A stretch of DNA of 64,000 nucleotides from CAVZAB01 sp963773155 (GCA_963773155.1 CAVZAB010000010.1:186001-250000), one strand, 5' to 3'; shown: positions 17,105 to 26,710, numbered from the stretch's first letter. Numbers and translations: made by a program. Notes: a model not told the origin generated them from the letters alone.

Positions 17105-17856
17105 GTCTCGCCTCCGGAAAGCGATAGGGCTTGACCTGTGACGGATTGCGCCGCCTTGCCGCACAGATAGACGACCGCGGCAGCAACTTCCGAAGGTTCG
17201 ATGAACCGGCCCTGCGGATTGCCGGCAGCCAGAACCGCGCGTGCCCCATCGGCGCTGCGTCCAGTCTTCTCGACGATTCGAGCGAGCGTCTCTGCTAGCA
17301 TGTCGGTCTCAACGTAGCCTGGACAGACCGCATTCACGGTCACACCCGCCATTGCCGTCTCCACGGCCAGCGCCCGCATCAGGCCAATGACGCCATGCTT
17401 GGCCGCAACATAGGGCGCGACATAGGCGTAACCCTTCAAACCGGCTACCGAGGCAATGAAGATGACCCGTCCCGCGCCGCGCTTGATCATGCCGGCGAGC
17501 GCCGGCCGCACGGTCAGAAAGGCACCCGTCAAGTTGACATCCAGCGTGGCGCGCCAATCGGCGAGCGCGGTGCGGTGGGCCGGCGCCGATCCGGACATGC
17601 CGGCATTGGCGACGACGATGTCGAATGGACCGCGGGCCGCTTCGGCCGCACCGTAAAGCGCCTGGACCGACGCCTCGTCGGTTACGTCCGCCACAATGGC
17701 GGCGATCCGCGGGTTTTGAAGGGCAACTGCGGCAAGCCGTTCCTGGCGGCGGCCACATATCGTGACCGCGGCGCCGGCCTGCGCCAGAGCGAGCGCGATC
17801 GACCGGCCGACACCGGAACCGCCTCCCGTGACCAGGGCATGCGCGCCGGCAATCAT
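17098..17856 (-). CDS. short-chain dehydrogenase/reductase
   Basis: NAD(P)-dependent SDR of 252 residues starting at ATG 17856, three bases past the monooxygenase stop. It has the Rossmann motif TGGGSGVGRSIALAL, the NAG motif (VVANAGMSGSAP), the active-site Ser region FIASVAGLKGYAY and the catalytic Tyr and Lys in PYVAAKHGVIGL, ending with the typical GQALSLSGGETW. In the anthraniloyl-CoA pathway an SDR would oxidise or reduce a ring hydroxyl/keto group after dearomatisation. Confidence 0.92.
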   Translation of the reverse strand: MIAGAHALVTGGGSGVGRSIALALAQAGAAVTICGRRQERLAAVALQNPRIAAIVADVTDEASVQALYGAAEAARGPFDIVVANAGMSGSAPAHRTALADWRATLDVNLTGAFLTVRPALAGMIKRGAGRVIFIASVAGLKGYAYVAPYVAAKHGVIGLMRALAVETAMAGVTVNAVCPGYVETDMLAETLARIVEKTGRSADGARAVLAAGNPQGRFIEPSEVAAAVVYLCGKAAQSVTGQALSLSGGETW

Positions 17857-17857
17857 C

Positions 17858-20149
17858 TCAGACTCTCCCCGCCGCAGCTTCGCTGCGCTCGGCCAACCGA
17901 TAGAGCTGTTCGCGCCCAGCCAAATATGGCGCCGGCCAATGGACGCCGCGGTCGGCGAGCTGGACCGCCGCGTGCAAGGTCCAATAGGGATCGGCAAGAT
18001 GCGGGCGGGCCAAACATACGAGATCCGCACGACCCGCCATCAGAATCGAATTGACGTGATCGGGTTCATAAATGTTGCCGACCGCCATAGTCGCCATGCC
18101 GGTCTCATTGCGGATGCGGTCGGAAAAGGGCGTTTGGAACATCCGGCCGTAGACGGGCTTGGCGCGGCTCGAGGTCTGGCCGGCGGATACGTCGCAAATG
18201 TCGACGCCCGCCTGCTGAAGAAGCCGCGCTATCCGCACAGATTCTTCCGGCGTAACCCCTTCGTTTGCCAGCCAGTCGGTGGCCGAGATGCGCACAGAAA
18301 TTGGTTTGCCGGCTGGCCAAACGGCGCGCACAGCATGGAAGACTTCGAGCGGATAGCGCATCCGGTTTTCTAGGTTGCCGCCGAATTCATCGCTTCGTCG
18401 ATTGGTCAGCGGCGTGATGAAGGAGGAGAGAAGATAACCATGCGCGCAATGCAGTTCGAGCAAGTCGAAGCCGCAGCGCTGGGCCATCCTCGCCGCCATT
18501 ACGAATTGCTCGCGCACGGCGTCCATGTCGGCGCGGGTCATCGGCCGCGGCACCTGATTGGCGGGCGACCAGGCGACATCAGAGGCGGCAATGAGCGGCC
18601 AATTGCCGGAGGGCAGCGGTGCTTCGCTTTCTTCCCAACCGACTTGCGTCGAACCTTTCGGCCCGGAATGCCCGATCTGGGCGCAGATCTTGGCTTCAGT
18701 CTCGGCATGCACGAAATCGACGAGTTGTTTCCACGCCTTTTCGTGCTCCGGTGCATAAAAGCCTGGACAACCCGGCGTGATCCGGCCCTGCGGACTGACG
18801 CATGTCATTTCAATGTAGATGAGCCCCGCACCACCCTTGGCCCTTTCGGCATAATGGGCGAAATGCCAATCGGTCGGGCAGCCGTCGACTGCTTTGTATT
18901 GGGCCATCGGCGAGACGACGACACGGTTGGCAAGACGCAGATCGCGAAGGCGGAACGGTGCGAACATCGGCGCCCGGCGGACGTTTTCGCTAGCCCCCGC
19001 CTGGCGCTGGAACCAGGCCTCGGCGGCGCCGAGCCATTGCGCATCCCGCAGTCGCAGGTTTTCATGACTGATTCTCTGCGATCGGGTCAACAGCGCATAG
19101 GTGAATTGGACGGGGTCTAGATGCAGGTAACGCTCGATCTCTTCAAACCATTCGAGCGAATTGCGGGCCGCCGATTGCAGTTTCAATACTTCGGTCCGCC
19201 GGGCCGCCTCGTACTTGCCGAAAGCGTCATTGAGGTTTGGCTCGGCGTGCAGATAATCAGCAAGCGCGACCGCACTTTCTAGCGCCAGCTTCGTTCCCGA
19301 GCCAATCGAGAAATGCGCGCTGGCAGCAGCATCGCCCATCAGTGCGAGATTCTGATGGGACCAGCGCTCGCACAGGACACGAGGAAAATTGATCCAGGCC
19401 GAGCCTCGGATATGATTGGCGTTGGAAAGCAGCGGATGGCCGCCGAGATGCCGGGCAAAGATCTGTTCGCACACGCTGATCGATTGTTGCCGAGTCATGG
19501 CGGCGAAGCCGAATTTGTCCCAAGTCTCCTGCGCGCATTCGACGATGAAAGTCGCCGTATCGTCGTCGAACTGATAGGCATGCGCCCAGACCCAGCCATG
19601 CTCGGTCTTTTCGAAGATGAAGGTAAAGGCATCGTCGAATTTCTGCTGGGTTCCAAGCCAGACGAACTTGCATTTGCGCAGATCGATGTTGGGCTTGAAA
19701 ACCTCTTCGAACTCGGTTCTGACCCGGGAATTGAGCCCGTCCGCCGCAACGACGAGGTCGTTGGCGCGCATATAGCTTACGCCGTCCGCCACCTCCGTCT
19801 CGAAAACGAGATCGACACCCAATTCGCGGGCGCGTCGCTGCAGCAACATGAGAAGTTGTTTGCGGCCGATCCCGCAAAAGCCGTGGCCGGTCGACACAGT
19901 CCTTGAGCCCTTGTAGACGACGGCAATGTCGTCCCAATAGGCGAAATGCTCGCGGATCGATTCGGCGCTGAGCGGATCGTTGGCGGTCAGATTGGCGAGG
20001 GTCTCGTCGGACAAGACCACCCCCCAGCCGAAGGTGTCGTCGGGCTTGTTGCGCTCGATCACAGTGATGGCGTGCCCGGCATCGCGCAATTTCATGCTGA
20101 TGGCGAAATAGAGGCCAGCGGGTCCACCGCCGAGAACCGCAACCTTCAT
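17858..20149 (-). CDS. anthraniloyl-CoA (2-aminobenzoyl-CoA) monooxygenase/reductase
   Basis: A 763-residue flavoprotein fusion, the key dearomatising enzyme of aerobic anthranilate breakdown through CoA thioesters. The N-terminal half is a class A flavin monooxygenase (GGGPAGLYFAISM dinucleotide fold at residue 8; the middle motif LVVAADGLNSRVRTEFEE; LMGDAAASAHFSIGSG). From about residue 393 an old-yellow-enzyme domain begins (APFRLRDLRLANRVVVSPM), with AQIGHSGPKGS, LLELHCAHGYLLSSFITPLTNR and DEFGGNLENRMR. This two-domain order matches 2-aminobenzoyl-CoA monooxygenase/reductase and the related salicylyl-CoA 5-hydroxylase fusions. It is the first gene of the leftward operon. Confidence 0.93.
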   Translation of the reverse strand: MKVAVLGGGPAGLYFAISMKLRDAGHAITVIERNKPDDTFGWGVVLSDETLANLTANDPLSAESIREHFAYWDDIAVVYKGSRTVSTGHGFCGIGRKQLLMLLQRRARELGVDLVFETEVADGVSYMRANDLVVAADGLNSRVRTEFEEVFKPNIDLRKCKFVWLGTQQKFDDAFTFIFEKTEHGWVWAHAYQFDDDTATFIVECAQETWDKFGFAAMTRQQSISVCEQIFARHLGGHPLLSNANHIRGSAWINFPRVLCERWSHQNLALMGDAAASAHFSIGSGTKLALESAVALADYLHAEPNLNDAFGKYEAARRTEVLKLQSAARNSLEWFEEIERYLHLDPVQFTYALLTRSQRISHENLRLRDAQWLGAAEAWFQRQAGASENVRRAPMFAPFRLRDLRLANRVVVSPMAQYKAVDGCPTDWHFAHYAERAKGGAGLIYIEMTCVSPQGRITPGCPGFYAPEHEKAWKQLVDFVHAETEAKICAQIGHSGPKGSTQVGWEESEAPLPSGNWPLIAASDVAWSPANQVPRPMTRADMDAVREQFVMAARMAQRCGFDLLELHCAHGYLLSSFITPLTNRRSDEFGGNLENRMRYPLEVFHAVRAVWPAGKPISVRISATDWLANEGVTPEESVRIARLLQQAGVDICDVSAGQTSSRAKPVYGRMFQTPFSDRIRNETGMATMAVGNIYEPDHVNSILMAGRADLVCLARPHLADPYWTLHAAVQLADRGVHWPAPYLAGREQLYRLAERSEAAAGRV

Positions 20150-20207
20150 AGCGCGACCTCCTCTTCGATGTTTCCCGGTCGATCCTGGCAGGGCGACGCA
20201 ATTATTT

Positions 20208-20229
20208 CAAGCATAAAATTTTATTCTTG
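20208..20229. promoter_or_regulatory. 22-bp near-perfect palindrome, candidate MarR operator
   Basis: The sequence pairs 10 of 11 positions about its centre (outer arms CAAG/CTTG, AT-rich core ATAAAATTTTAT). It lies 59 bases upstream of the monooxygenase/reductase start and 21 bases upstream of the divergent antitoxin start. Size and symmetry fit a MarR dimer site, and the operon encodes a MarR protein. Autoregulation by the neighbouring Xre-type antitoxin is the alternative. Confidence 0.5.
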
Positions 20230-20249
20230 CCACCGTCGGCATCTGACAA

Positions 20250-20627
20250 GTGGCGACGGCGTTTGGCGCAGACGCGGCACCCGCCCGGCGGACATTCTTA
20301 CGGATCGCCGATCTGCGGGGATTGTCGCCGGACGAACAGATGAAGCTGCTTGGCCTGACGGCGCGATCCACCTTTTTTGGCTGGAAGAAGTGTCAGGGCA
20401 TCGCGCTGCCGAAAGGCACGCTTGAGCGCATCTCCCACATTTTCGGCATATACACGGCACTCCAGATCCTGTTTGCGGACGAAAGGACGGCGCGGACACC
20501 TGACTGCGGCGGCCAAATGCGGCGGTGCCGTTCGGCCGCCGCCCGGCCCTCGAGCGTATGTTTTCCGGTCGCCGATCTTTTCGTGGCGCGCCAATTCCTC
20601 GACGCGCAGCGAGGCGGCTGGGCTTGA
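20250..20627 (+). pseudogene. Xre/MbcA/ParS-type antitoxin (DUF2384) with shifted central segment
   Basis: Antitoxin of an Xre/RES module. From GTG 20250 the frame is open for 125 residues and keeps the family start (LRGLSPDEQMKLLGLTARS, STFFGWKK, LPKGTLERISHIFGIYTAL) and end (VADLFVARQFLDAQRGGWA). Between them the family core W-L-R-R-P-N-x-A-x-x-F-G-G...P-A-L-x-R-M is read in another frame: LRRPNAAVPFGRRPALERM is present one frame back at about 20506-20565, preceded there by TGA where Trp is expected. So two opposite frame changes leave the ends in register but scramble about 30 residues. It is most likely non-functional. The RES toxin gene follows with overlapping stop and start. Confidence 0.75.
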
Positions 20628-21348
20628 CCGCGCCGATCGCGATCAATCGCGTGATCTGTCAACCCTGTTGGCGTTTCATTCCAAGCCGGTTTCCGCCAAT
20701 CCAGCTGTTCGAGCGCGTCAGCGATCCAGCCGATCTCGAAGCGATCCTCGACCTTGAATCAGGCACCAATGCAAGGCCGCGCGAGGAAATCGGTGAGATC
20801 CGGATCGTTCCAATTGAGGAGCGGGTCAGCGGCCCAAGCACGAGCCTCATTGTGGCCGCCTTCACCCATCTCAATCCCGCGGGCAACCGCCTTGGGACCT
20901 TCGGCGTCTTCTACGCCGCCGACGAACTTGCCACCGCCATTGCCGAGACACTCTACTGCGCCGAGCGCTTCATGCGCGCCACCGCCAACCACCGCCAGGA
21001 ACTCGACCAGCGGGTCCACCTCCTCGACCCCGAAGCCGATTTGCATGACATCCGCGGATGCCGCGATGGTCCAGTTGACGTCTATGCCGAAGACAATTAC
21101 GCCGCCGGTCAAGCTTTGGCCACGACCCTGCGGGCCAGCGGCTCCAACGGCATTGCCTATTCGAGTGGGCGCCGGCGCCGGGGGTGTTTCGACTGAGGCT
21201 CCTGTCGAATTGCTGGGACGGCTCCGCCATTCGTGACATTTACGAGAATATATCCCTTGGTCGCAACCCCGCCCTAGGACTGGCAGACGATGCCAGGCTC
21301 GTTCGCTGCCGACCGAAAGTTTGCTCAAAATCCCGGCACGAAGAATGA
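20624..21348 (+). pseudogene. RES-domain toxin, frameshifted near the C-terminus
   Basis: RES toxins are NAD-degrading enzymes paired with DUF2384 antitoxins. A TTG at 20624 overlaps the antitoxin TGA; GTG 20651 is another possible start. Family landmarks are CWRFIPSRFPPIQLFERVS, the FTHLNPAGNRLGTFGVFYA stretch, the Glu-containing ELATAIAETLYCAERFM, and GSNGIAYSS with the active-site Ser. After this the frame meets a stop at 21194-21196, while the expected family tail (GVFRLRLLSNCWDGSAIR) continues in another frame from about 21181 to a stop at 21346-21348. A single indel in the GC run GGGCGCCGGCGCCGGGGG explains this. Confidence 0.75.
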
Positions 21349-21538
21349 CCGAGCCGTGACGCAGGAATGCCACCTCATACCGGCTTTCGATAGAGGTCTC
21401 GACGACGCGTTGAAACTACTCGGCCGGACGAATTGTACCTGTCTGCGAAGTATCAATCCTGTCAGCTTGCAATGCCCATAGACTATTGACGGTTCAGGTG
21501 TAAATGTACGACAATAAGGTGCTTTTCGAGGACAGCTG

Positions 21539-22780
21539 ATGCGCATTGTCGTCCTGGGGGGCGGCGTCGTCGGGGTCACCGCCGCCTATGAATTGCTCAA
21601 AGACGGGCATGAGGTCGTCCTGGTTGAACAGGACGAGGAGGTAGCCGCAGAGGCAAGTTGGGGCAATGCCGGCATGATTGCGCCAGGGCATTCTTTTGCT
21701 TGGTCATCGCCGCAGGCGCCGTGGATTCTCGCCAAGTCGTTATTCGCACGCAATCAGGCCCTTCGTTTCACGCCGTCGCTTGATCCGCGCTTGTGGGCGT
21801 GGTCGATGAAATTTCTCGCCGAATGCACCCAGCGAAAATCCGCGTTCAATACACTCCGCAAGCACCGGCTTGCCGCCTATTCGCAGTCGGTTCTGCACCA
21901 GACGCTGAATGATCTTTCGATCGACTATGATCGAATCAATCGCGGCATCCTTTATTTTTATCGCCAGCAATCGAGGCTGGAGCGAGGCATTGCTCACATG
22001 CAGATCCTCGCCGACGACGGCCAGATGATCAAAGTCCTTGACCGCGCCGGCGTCCTCGAGCTTGAACCGAGCCTGAAGTCCGTTGGCAACAAAATCGCGG
22101 GCGGCATCTATTGCCCGACTGACGAGACCGGCAATTGTGCCAAATTCACGCGCGCCCTCGCCGCGCATTGTCGCGCCAACAAAGCGGAAATCCGCACCAG
22201 CGAGACCGTTATTGACTTTGAGACGGCGGGCGACGAGATAACTGGTGTCACGACAAGCAAGGGTCATTTGAAAGCGGACGTCTATGTCATGGCGCTCGGC
22301 AATCAAAGTCCCGTTCTGGCGCGCAAGGTCGGCGTTTCGCTGCCGATCTACCCAATCAAGGGCTATTCGCTCACCATCCCAATTGGCAATCATCCGATGC
22401 CGCCGACGATTGGCTCGGTGGACGAGGAAAATCTCGTGGCAATCTCCCGGTTTGGCGACCAAGTGCGAGTGACCGCTACAGCGGAATTTGCTGGCTACGA
22501 CACCAGTCACACACCCAAGGATTTTGCCTTCATGGGTCAGGTCGCCCGGGAACTCTATCCAGAAGGCGCCGACTACAGCCGCGCCCATATGTGGGCCGGT
22601 CTTCGTCCCATGACACCAACCAATCTGCCGGTGATTGGACGCAAACGTCACCGCAACCTCTATTACAATACTGGCCACGGCCATATCGGCTGGACCATGT
22701 CGCATGGCTCGGCGCGGATTGTCGCCGATCTCATCAAGGGACAAAAGCCGGCGCTTGCCGTCGACGCCATTAATGATTGA
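21539..22780 (+). CDS. dadA: D-amino acid dehydrogenase
   Basis: FAD-dependent DAO-family dehydrogenase of 413 residues that oxidises D-amino acids to 2-oxoacids and passes electrons to the respiratory chain. It shows the N-terminal dinucleotide fold VVLGGGVVGVTAAYEL, the DadA-type segment EASWGNAGMIAPGHSFAW, GGIYCPTDETGNCAKFTRAL, the central PIKGYSLTIPI and the C-terminal MWAGLRPMTPTNLPVIG followed by YYNTGHGHIGWTMSHGSARIVADLI. The full length matches bacterial DadA. No alanine racemase or Lrp gene is adjacent. Confidence 0.93.
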   Translation: MRIVVLGGGVVGVTAAYELLKDGHEVVLVEQDEEVAAEASWGNAGMIAPGHSFAWSSPQAPWILAKSLFARNQALRFTPSLDPRLWAWSMKFLAECTQRKSAFNTLRKHRLAAYSQSVLHQTLNDLSIDYDRINRGILYFYRQQSRLERGIAHMQILADDGQMIKVLDRAGVLELEPSLKSVGNKIAGGIYCPTDETGNCAKFTRALAAHCRANKAEIRTSETVIDFETAGDEITGVTTSKGHLKADVYVMALGNQSPVLARKVGVSLPIYPIKGYSLTIPIGNHPMPPTIGSVDEENLVAISRFGDQVRVTATAEFAGYDTSHTPKDFAFMGQVARELYPEGADYSRAHMWAGLRPMTPTNLPVIGRKRHRNLYYNTGHGHIGWTMSHGSARIVADLIKGQKPALAVDAIND

Positions 22781-23011
22781 TGGGTGGCCTCCGGGTTGTA
22801 ACCATAGTCCCTCAACGTGCGCGACAGGAATTCACCATCGATGTCGCGCCTTCAAGACATCGACCGGGGCCGCAGCGCTGAACCGGTGCGGCAATCGTCG
22901 GGACGAAAACCTCTGGTCAGCGGAGCGGGTCGAAGTCGAAGGGGCTGTGCGATGATGATGATGGATTCGTCCCCATCATGAAGTCTCATAATCTGCGGGA
23001 GTTGATCAATA

Positions 23012-24892
23012 GTGACGCGGGATTCGCCAACGACAGAGGAAACTAAGACATCTCTGCCCGTCCTCAGCCTTGCCGCCCTGGGAGTGGTCTTTGGCGATAT
23101 AGGCACCAGCCCGCTCTACACATTCAAGACCGTCCTCGATTTCACGGGCGGCAAGCCGGAAGCGACGACAATCCTCGGCTCTGCCTCACTCATTCTTTGG
23201 ACGCTTGTCGTCATAACCAGCATCAAATATGTCGGCCTTGCCATGCGCATCGACAATGACGGCGAGGGCGGGATACTCGCACTATTGTCGCTGCTTGGCG
23301 TGAAAAAGCAGAACCGCCCCACAATTGTCGCCGCCGGCCTGTTCGGCGCCGCACTGATCTACGGCGACGGCGCCATAACCCCGGCAATCTCGGTGCTTTC
23401 GGCGCTCGAAGGTGTCGAACAATCGACTCCCAGCCTCACGCCCTACGTGCTTCCCAGCGCGGTCGCCATTCTCATTGCGCTGTTTTCACTTCAGCCGCAG
23501 GGCACGGCCCGGATCGGACGGGCATTCGGGCCGATTATGCTGATTTGGTGCGTTGCCATGGCCATGCTCGGCACTAACGGCATAGTCCAGCATCCCGGTA
23601 TATTCGCCGCGATCAATCCGATTCATGGCCTCATCTTTCTTGCCTCCGGTGGTTGGCAGGGTTTTCTCATACTTGGTGGAGTCTTTCTCTGCGTGACGGG
23701 TGCTGAAGCGCTTTACGCGGACATGGGGCATTTTGGCGCCGCACCGATTCGAATGGCTTGGCATTTCGTGGTGTTGCCGAGCCTTTTTCTCAATTACCTC
23801 GGCCAAGCGGCGCTGGTGCTAGCGGGGGCGCCGACAGACGGCAATATTTTCTACCGACTCTGCCCGGCGCCATTGCTGATGCCGCTGATCGGACTTGCGA
23901 CTGTGGCAACGATCATAGCCAGCCAGTCGATAATCACCGGTGCGTTTTCGATGACGCGACAGGCGATCCAACTCGGCTGGATGCCGCGGCTGTTCGTGAA
24001 GCAGACTTCCGATGAAGGTTACGGTCAGATCTATGTTGGCGCAGTGAATTGGCTCTTGATGATCGTCACGCTCGGCCTGACCATTGGCTTCGGTAAATCC
24101 GCTAACCTTGCGGCGGCCTATGGTATTGCCGTCTCGTTGACCATGCTAATGACCTCGGTGCTGCTGTTCATTGCGATGCGCGCGGTTTGGCACTGGTCGC
24201 TGTCGGCAGCCGGCCTTGTTGCCGGCGCGCTTATTTTGGTCGACGGAGCGTTTTTCGCCGCCAATATGGCCAAGGTTTTCGACGGCGGCTATGTCCCGCT
24301 TCTCCTCGCCTGTGCCATCTATGCGGTGATGTGGATTTGGCACCGTGGTGCCACCGCGGTTCACAATTGCATCCAGGAAACGTCGAAACCGCTCGAACCT
24401 CTACTGGCCGAACTGAATTCGGGCGCCTTGCCCCGCGTCCCCGGTTCGGCAGTCTTCTTCACCCGTTCCGCTCAAGGGGCACCCCCCGTGTTGATCTGGC
24501 ATCTCAAGCACAACCGAGCCCTGCACGAATTCGTCCTCCTGGTCCGGCTGGGTTTCGCCCTTGTCCCTCGGGTGGCGCCGCAAGATCAGCTCAAATTGGC
24601 ACAGCTCGCACCGAATTTTTGGCGGGCCGACGTGAGCTATGGTTTCATGGACATGGCCGACATTCCCAACCTCTTGGCGGAAGCGAGGCTTCTTGGCTGC
24701 GACATCAACTTCGATGACGTAACCTATTACGTCGGCCACGACACCATCGTTGCGCGCCTTGGCGACAACGGATTGCCGGTCTGGCAAAGGGCGATCTTTG
24801 CGCTGCTGTTCCGCAACGCGGCTCGATTGAGCGAATTTCTCCAGATACCCAACGATCAGCTAGTCGAAATCGGCCGGCGGATTCCCATCTGA
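23012..24892 (+). CDS. kup: Kup-type potassium uptake permease
   Basis: Proton-coupled low-affinity potassium transporter of the KUP/HAK family, 626 residues, starting at GTG 23012 with GGGAG about ten bases upstream. The family signature VVFGDIGTSPLYTFK is near residue 30; then come about twelve hydrophobic segments in the first 450 residues, including GDGAITPAISVLSALEG, and the hydrophilic C-terminal domain (RVPGSAVFFTRSAQGAPPVL, DVSYGFMDMADIPNLL, VTYYVGHDTIVAR). It stands alone between dadA and a convergent MmgE/PrpD gene. Confidence 0.96.
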   Translation: MTRDSPTTEETKTSLPVLSLAALGVVFGDIGTSPLYTFKTVLDFTGGKPEATTILGSASLILWTLVVITSIKYVGLAMRIDNDGEGGILALLSLLGVKKQNRPTIVAAGLFGAALIYGDGAITPAISVLSALEGVEQSTPSLTPYVLPSAVAILIALFSLQPQGTARIGRAFGPIMLIWCVAMAMLGTNGIVQHPGIFAAINPIHGLIFLASGGWQGFLILGGVFLCVTGAEALYADMGHFGAAPIRMAWHFVVLPSLFLNYLGQAALVLAGAPTDGNIFYRLCPAPLLMPLIGLATVATIIASQSIITGAFSMTRQAIQLGWMPRLFVKQTSDEGYGQIYVGAVNWLLMIVTLGLTIGFGKSANLAAAYGIAVSLTMLMTSVLLFIAMRAVWHWSLSAAGLVAGALILVDGAFFAANMAKVFDGGYVPLLLACAIYAVMWIWHRGATAVHNCIQETSKPLEPLLAELNSGALPRVPGSAVFFTRSAQGAPPVLIWHLKHNRALHEFVLLVRLGFALVPRVAPQDQLKLAQLAPNFWRADVSYGFMDMADIPNLLAEARLLGCDINFDDVTYYVGHDTIVARLGDNGLPVWQRAIFALLFRNAARLSEFLQIPNDQLVEIGRRIPI

Positions 24893-25156
24893 CCCGCTGT
24901 GGAAACGCGCCAGAATTCGGTCATGCCACCCGGCTCCGATCCAAAAATGCTCACCTGCCGGTCTTTCTCCTTCCCGCCGGTCAAGCTCCCGCATGATCCC
25001 TTCGGCGGCCTCCCTTCGGCACGCAAAAAACGCCGGTGGATGCTGTCTGGGCTCAAAAACGTCTGGGCGAAACATCGATGCTCCAAAAAAAGTAGCCAAG
25101 CGCCAATATTTCAGCTCTTGCCTACAGAAATCAACGCTGCAAGAATTGTTCGCTGT

Positions 25157-26482
25157 TCAAGCGTTCAACATAGCGGCAAGGTCCCGGGCAGAAAGACCGT
25201 CGAGCGCCGCAATCTTCGTCCATAGCGCCTCGGCCGTTGATTTGCCGAGCAGACCTTTCGCCTTGGCGCGAAGTCCCCTTTCGAGGGTGACCTCAGACTG
25301 TCGCTGAGCAAGATCGTGGGTAGCCATACGGCTATGGCTCCCATCATCCAGAATGATCGTGCTGGTCGTCTCACTCAGATTTTCATCGCCCGTTATTCGC
25401 ACATATTGGGCGAGATGCTGCAAATGCGGTCTGTCACAGATCGAGTCGTCAAAGGCGGATTCCGAAGCCGTATCAATTCCGTTTAACACCATGGCAGCCA
25501 AGAATCGATAACTGAACTTTGCCTCCAGTCCGGTGCGCGGTTGCCTAATATCGCAAACTTTAAGCCATCGCGGGTTGGTCCGCACCTCCAATCCAACGAT
25601 GCCGGTCGGCACAATTTCATACTTGCCCTGTACGGCGCGCAGTGCCTCGATCATAGCATGGGTGCCATGACAACAGGCGTGAAGCTTGTACTTGATGTCT
25701 TCGAAGATGAATGACTTCGGTGGCGCATTGAGCCAGGGCGCCAAACGATCAGGATTATCGGAATGGGTCTCGATGAATCCTTGCTGTCCCCCAATGCCAT
25801 CGTCGCAGGAGCTGAATCCACGCCTGGCCAGAGCCGCCACTTCGACTCCATTGGCGGCGGCTATTCCAGCATTGAACGGCTTTCCCATGCTGCCAAACTG
25901 TGACTTGAGACCGGACGCTCGGGTACTCGCCAGGCTGAGTGCCGAACGTAACTGGTCGGCCGGCAACCCATAAAGTCGTCCGGCTGCGATGGTGGCCCCG
26001 AAGGTGCCCGCCGTCGCGGTCTGGTGGAAACCCCGCTCATAGTGGGCTCGTCCCAATACCATGCCGATGCGGCACGACGCCTCGGCCCCAAGCAAGAAGG
26101 CGTCACGAACGTCGCAAGCCGAGGCGCCGATTTCCTCGGCGACGGCCAGGGCGGCTGGCATTATCGCAACAGACGGATGCCCAATATGGGCAAAATGCGT
26201 ATCATCGTAGTCAAGCGCATGGGAAATGGTCCCGTTTGCAAGAGCCGCCAAACGGGCCGGCACCTTGTTGCGGCTACCGACCACAGTGGCCGCGGGCCTG
26301 CCACTCTCGTCCTCGACAAAGCCGCGGATTATCTGGCTGAGCCTTTGATCAGCTCCGGCCCGCGCCACGACCAGCCAGTCATACAACGAGAATTTGGCGA
26401 GTCTGCGAACCTCGGCCGAAATCGACTTCCGATCGATCGCAGCAATATCCAGCAATTGACTCATGCTGTCATTCAATTGCAT
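25157..26482 (-). CDS. MmgE/PrpD family protein
   Basis: A 441-residue member of the 2-methylcitrate dehydratase / cis-aconitate decarboxylase superfamily. Characteristic blocks are AALANGTISHALDYDDTHF, HPSVAIMPAALAVAEEIG, the helix-rich YERGFHQTATAGTFGATIA and KSQFGSMGKPFNAGIAAANG, then the C-terminal lid with KLHACCHGTHAMIEALRAV. Members catalyse stereospecific dehydration, decarboxylation or epimerisation of small di- and tricarboxylates, and the exact substrate cannot be read here; prpB and prpC are not adjacent. An ATG at 26464 is an alternative start. The 228 bases upstream to the phaC stop hold nothing I recognise. Confidence 0.9.
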   Translation of the reverse strand: MQLNDSMSQLLDIAAIDRKSISAEVRRLAKFSLYDWLVVARAGADQRLSQIIRGFVEDESGRPAATVVGSRNKVPARLAALANGTISHALDYDDTHFAHIGHPSVAIMPAALAVAEEIGASACDVRDAFLLGAEASCRIGMVLGRAHYERGFHQTATAGTFGATIAAGRLYGLPADQLRSALSLASTRASGLKSQFGSMGKPFNAGIAAANGVEVAALARRGFSSCDDGIGGQQGFIETHSDNPDRLAPWLNAPPKSFIFEDIKYKLHACCHGTHAMIEALRAVQGKYEIVPTGIVGLEVRTNPRWLKVCDIRQPRTGLEAKFSYRFLAAMVLNGIDTASESAFDDSICDRPHLQHLAQYVRITGDENLSETTSTIILDDGSHSRMATHDLAQRQSEVTLERGLRAKAKGLLGKSTAEALWTKIAALDGLSARDLAAMLNA

Positions 26483-26710
26483 TGCAAGACCCCAAGGGCG
26501 GCCGAATAATGGGCTATCTTATTCGAGCGCCGCAGAAAGCAGCACAGCATTTCGACATGATCCCCATCTGCCAAGTCTTCGGCGAACTGGATTTTGAATC
26601 AAGCCCCTGGATGAGCAGTTGGGCGGCGATTCGGCCGGCTACCTGGTCTGCGGGTCGCCGGGGCTGTCCACCCAACCCGGCAAGCCTCGGCTTTGGCGCG
26701 TCAAGCACCG

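Noticed and set aside
21486..21515. TTGACG with GACAAT after 18 bases as a dadA promoter
   Set aside because: Position is sensible but the -10 is poor and no regulator site accompanies it, so I did not list it as a feature.
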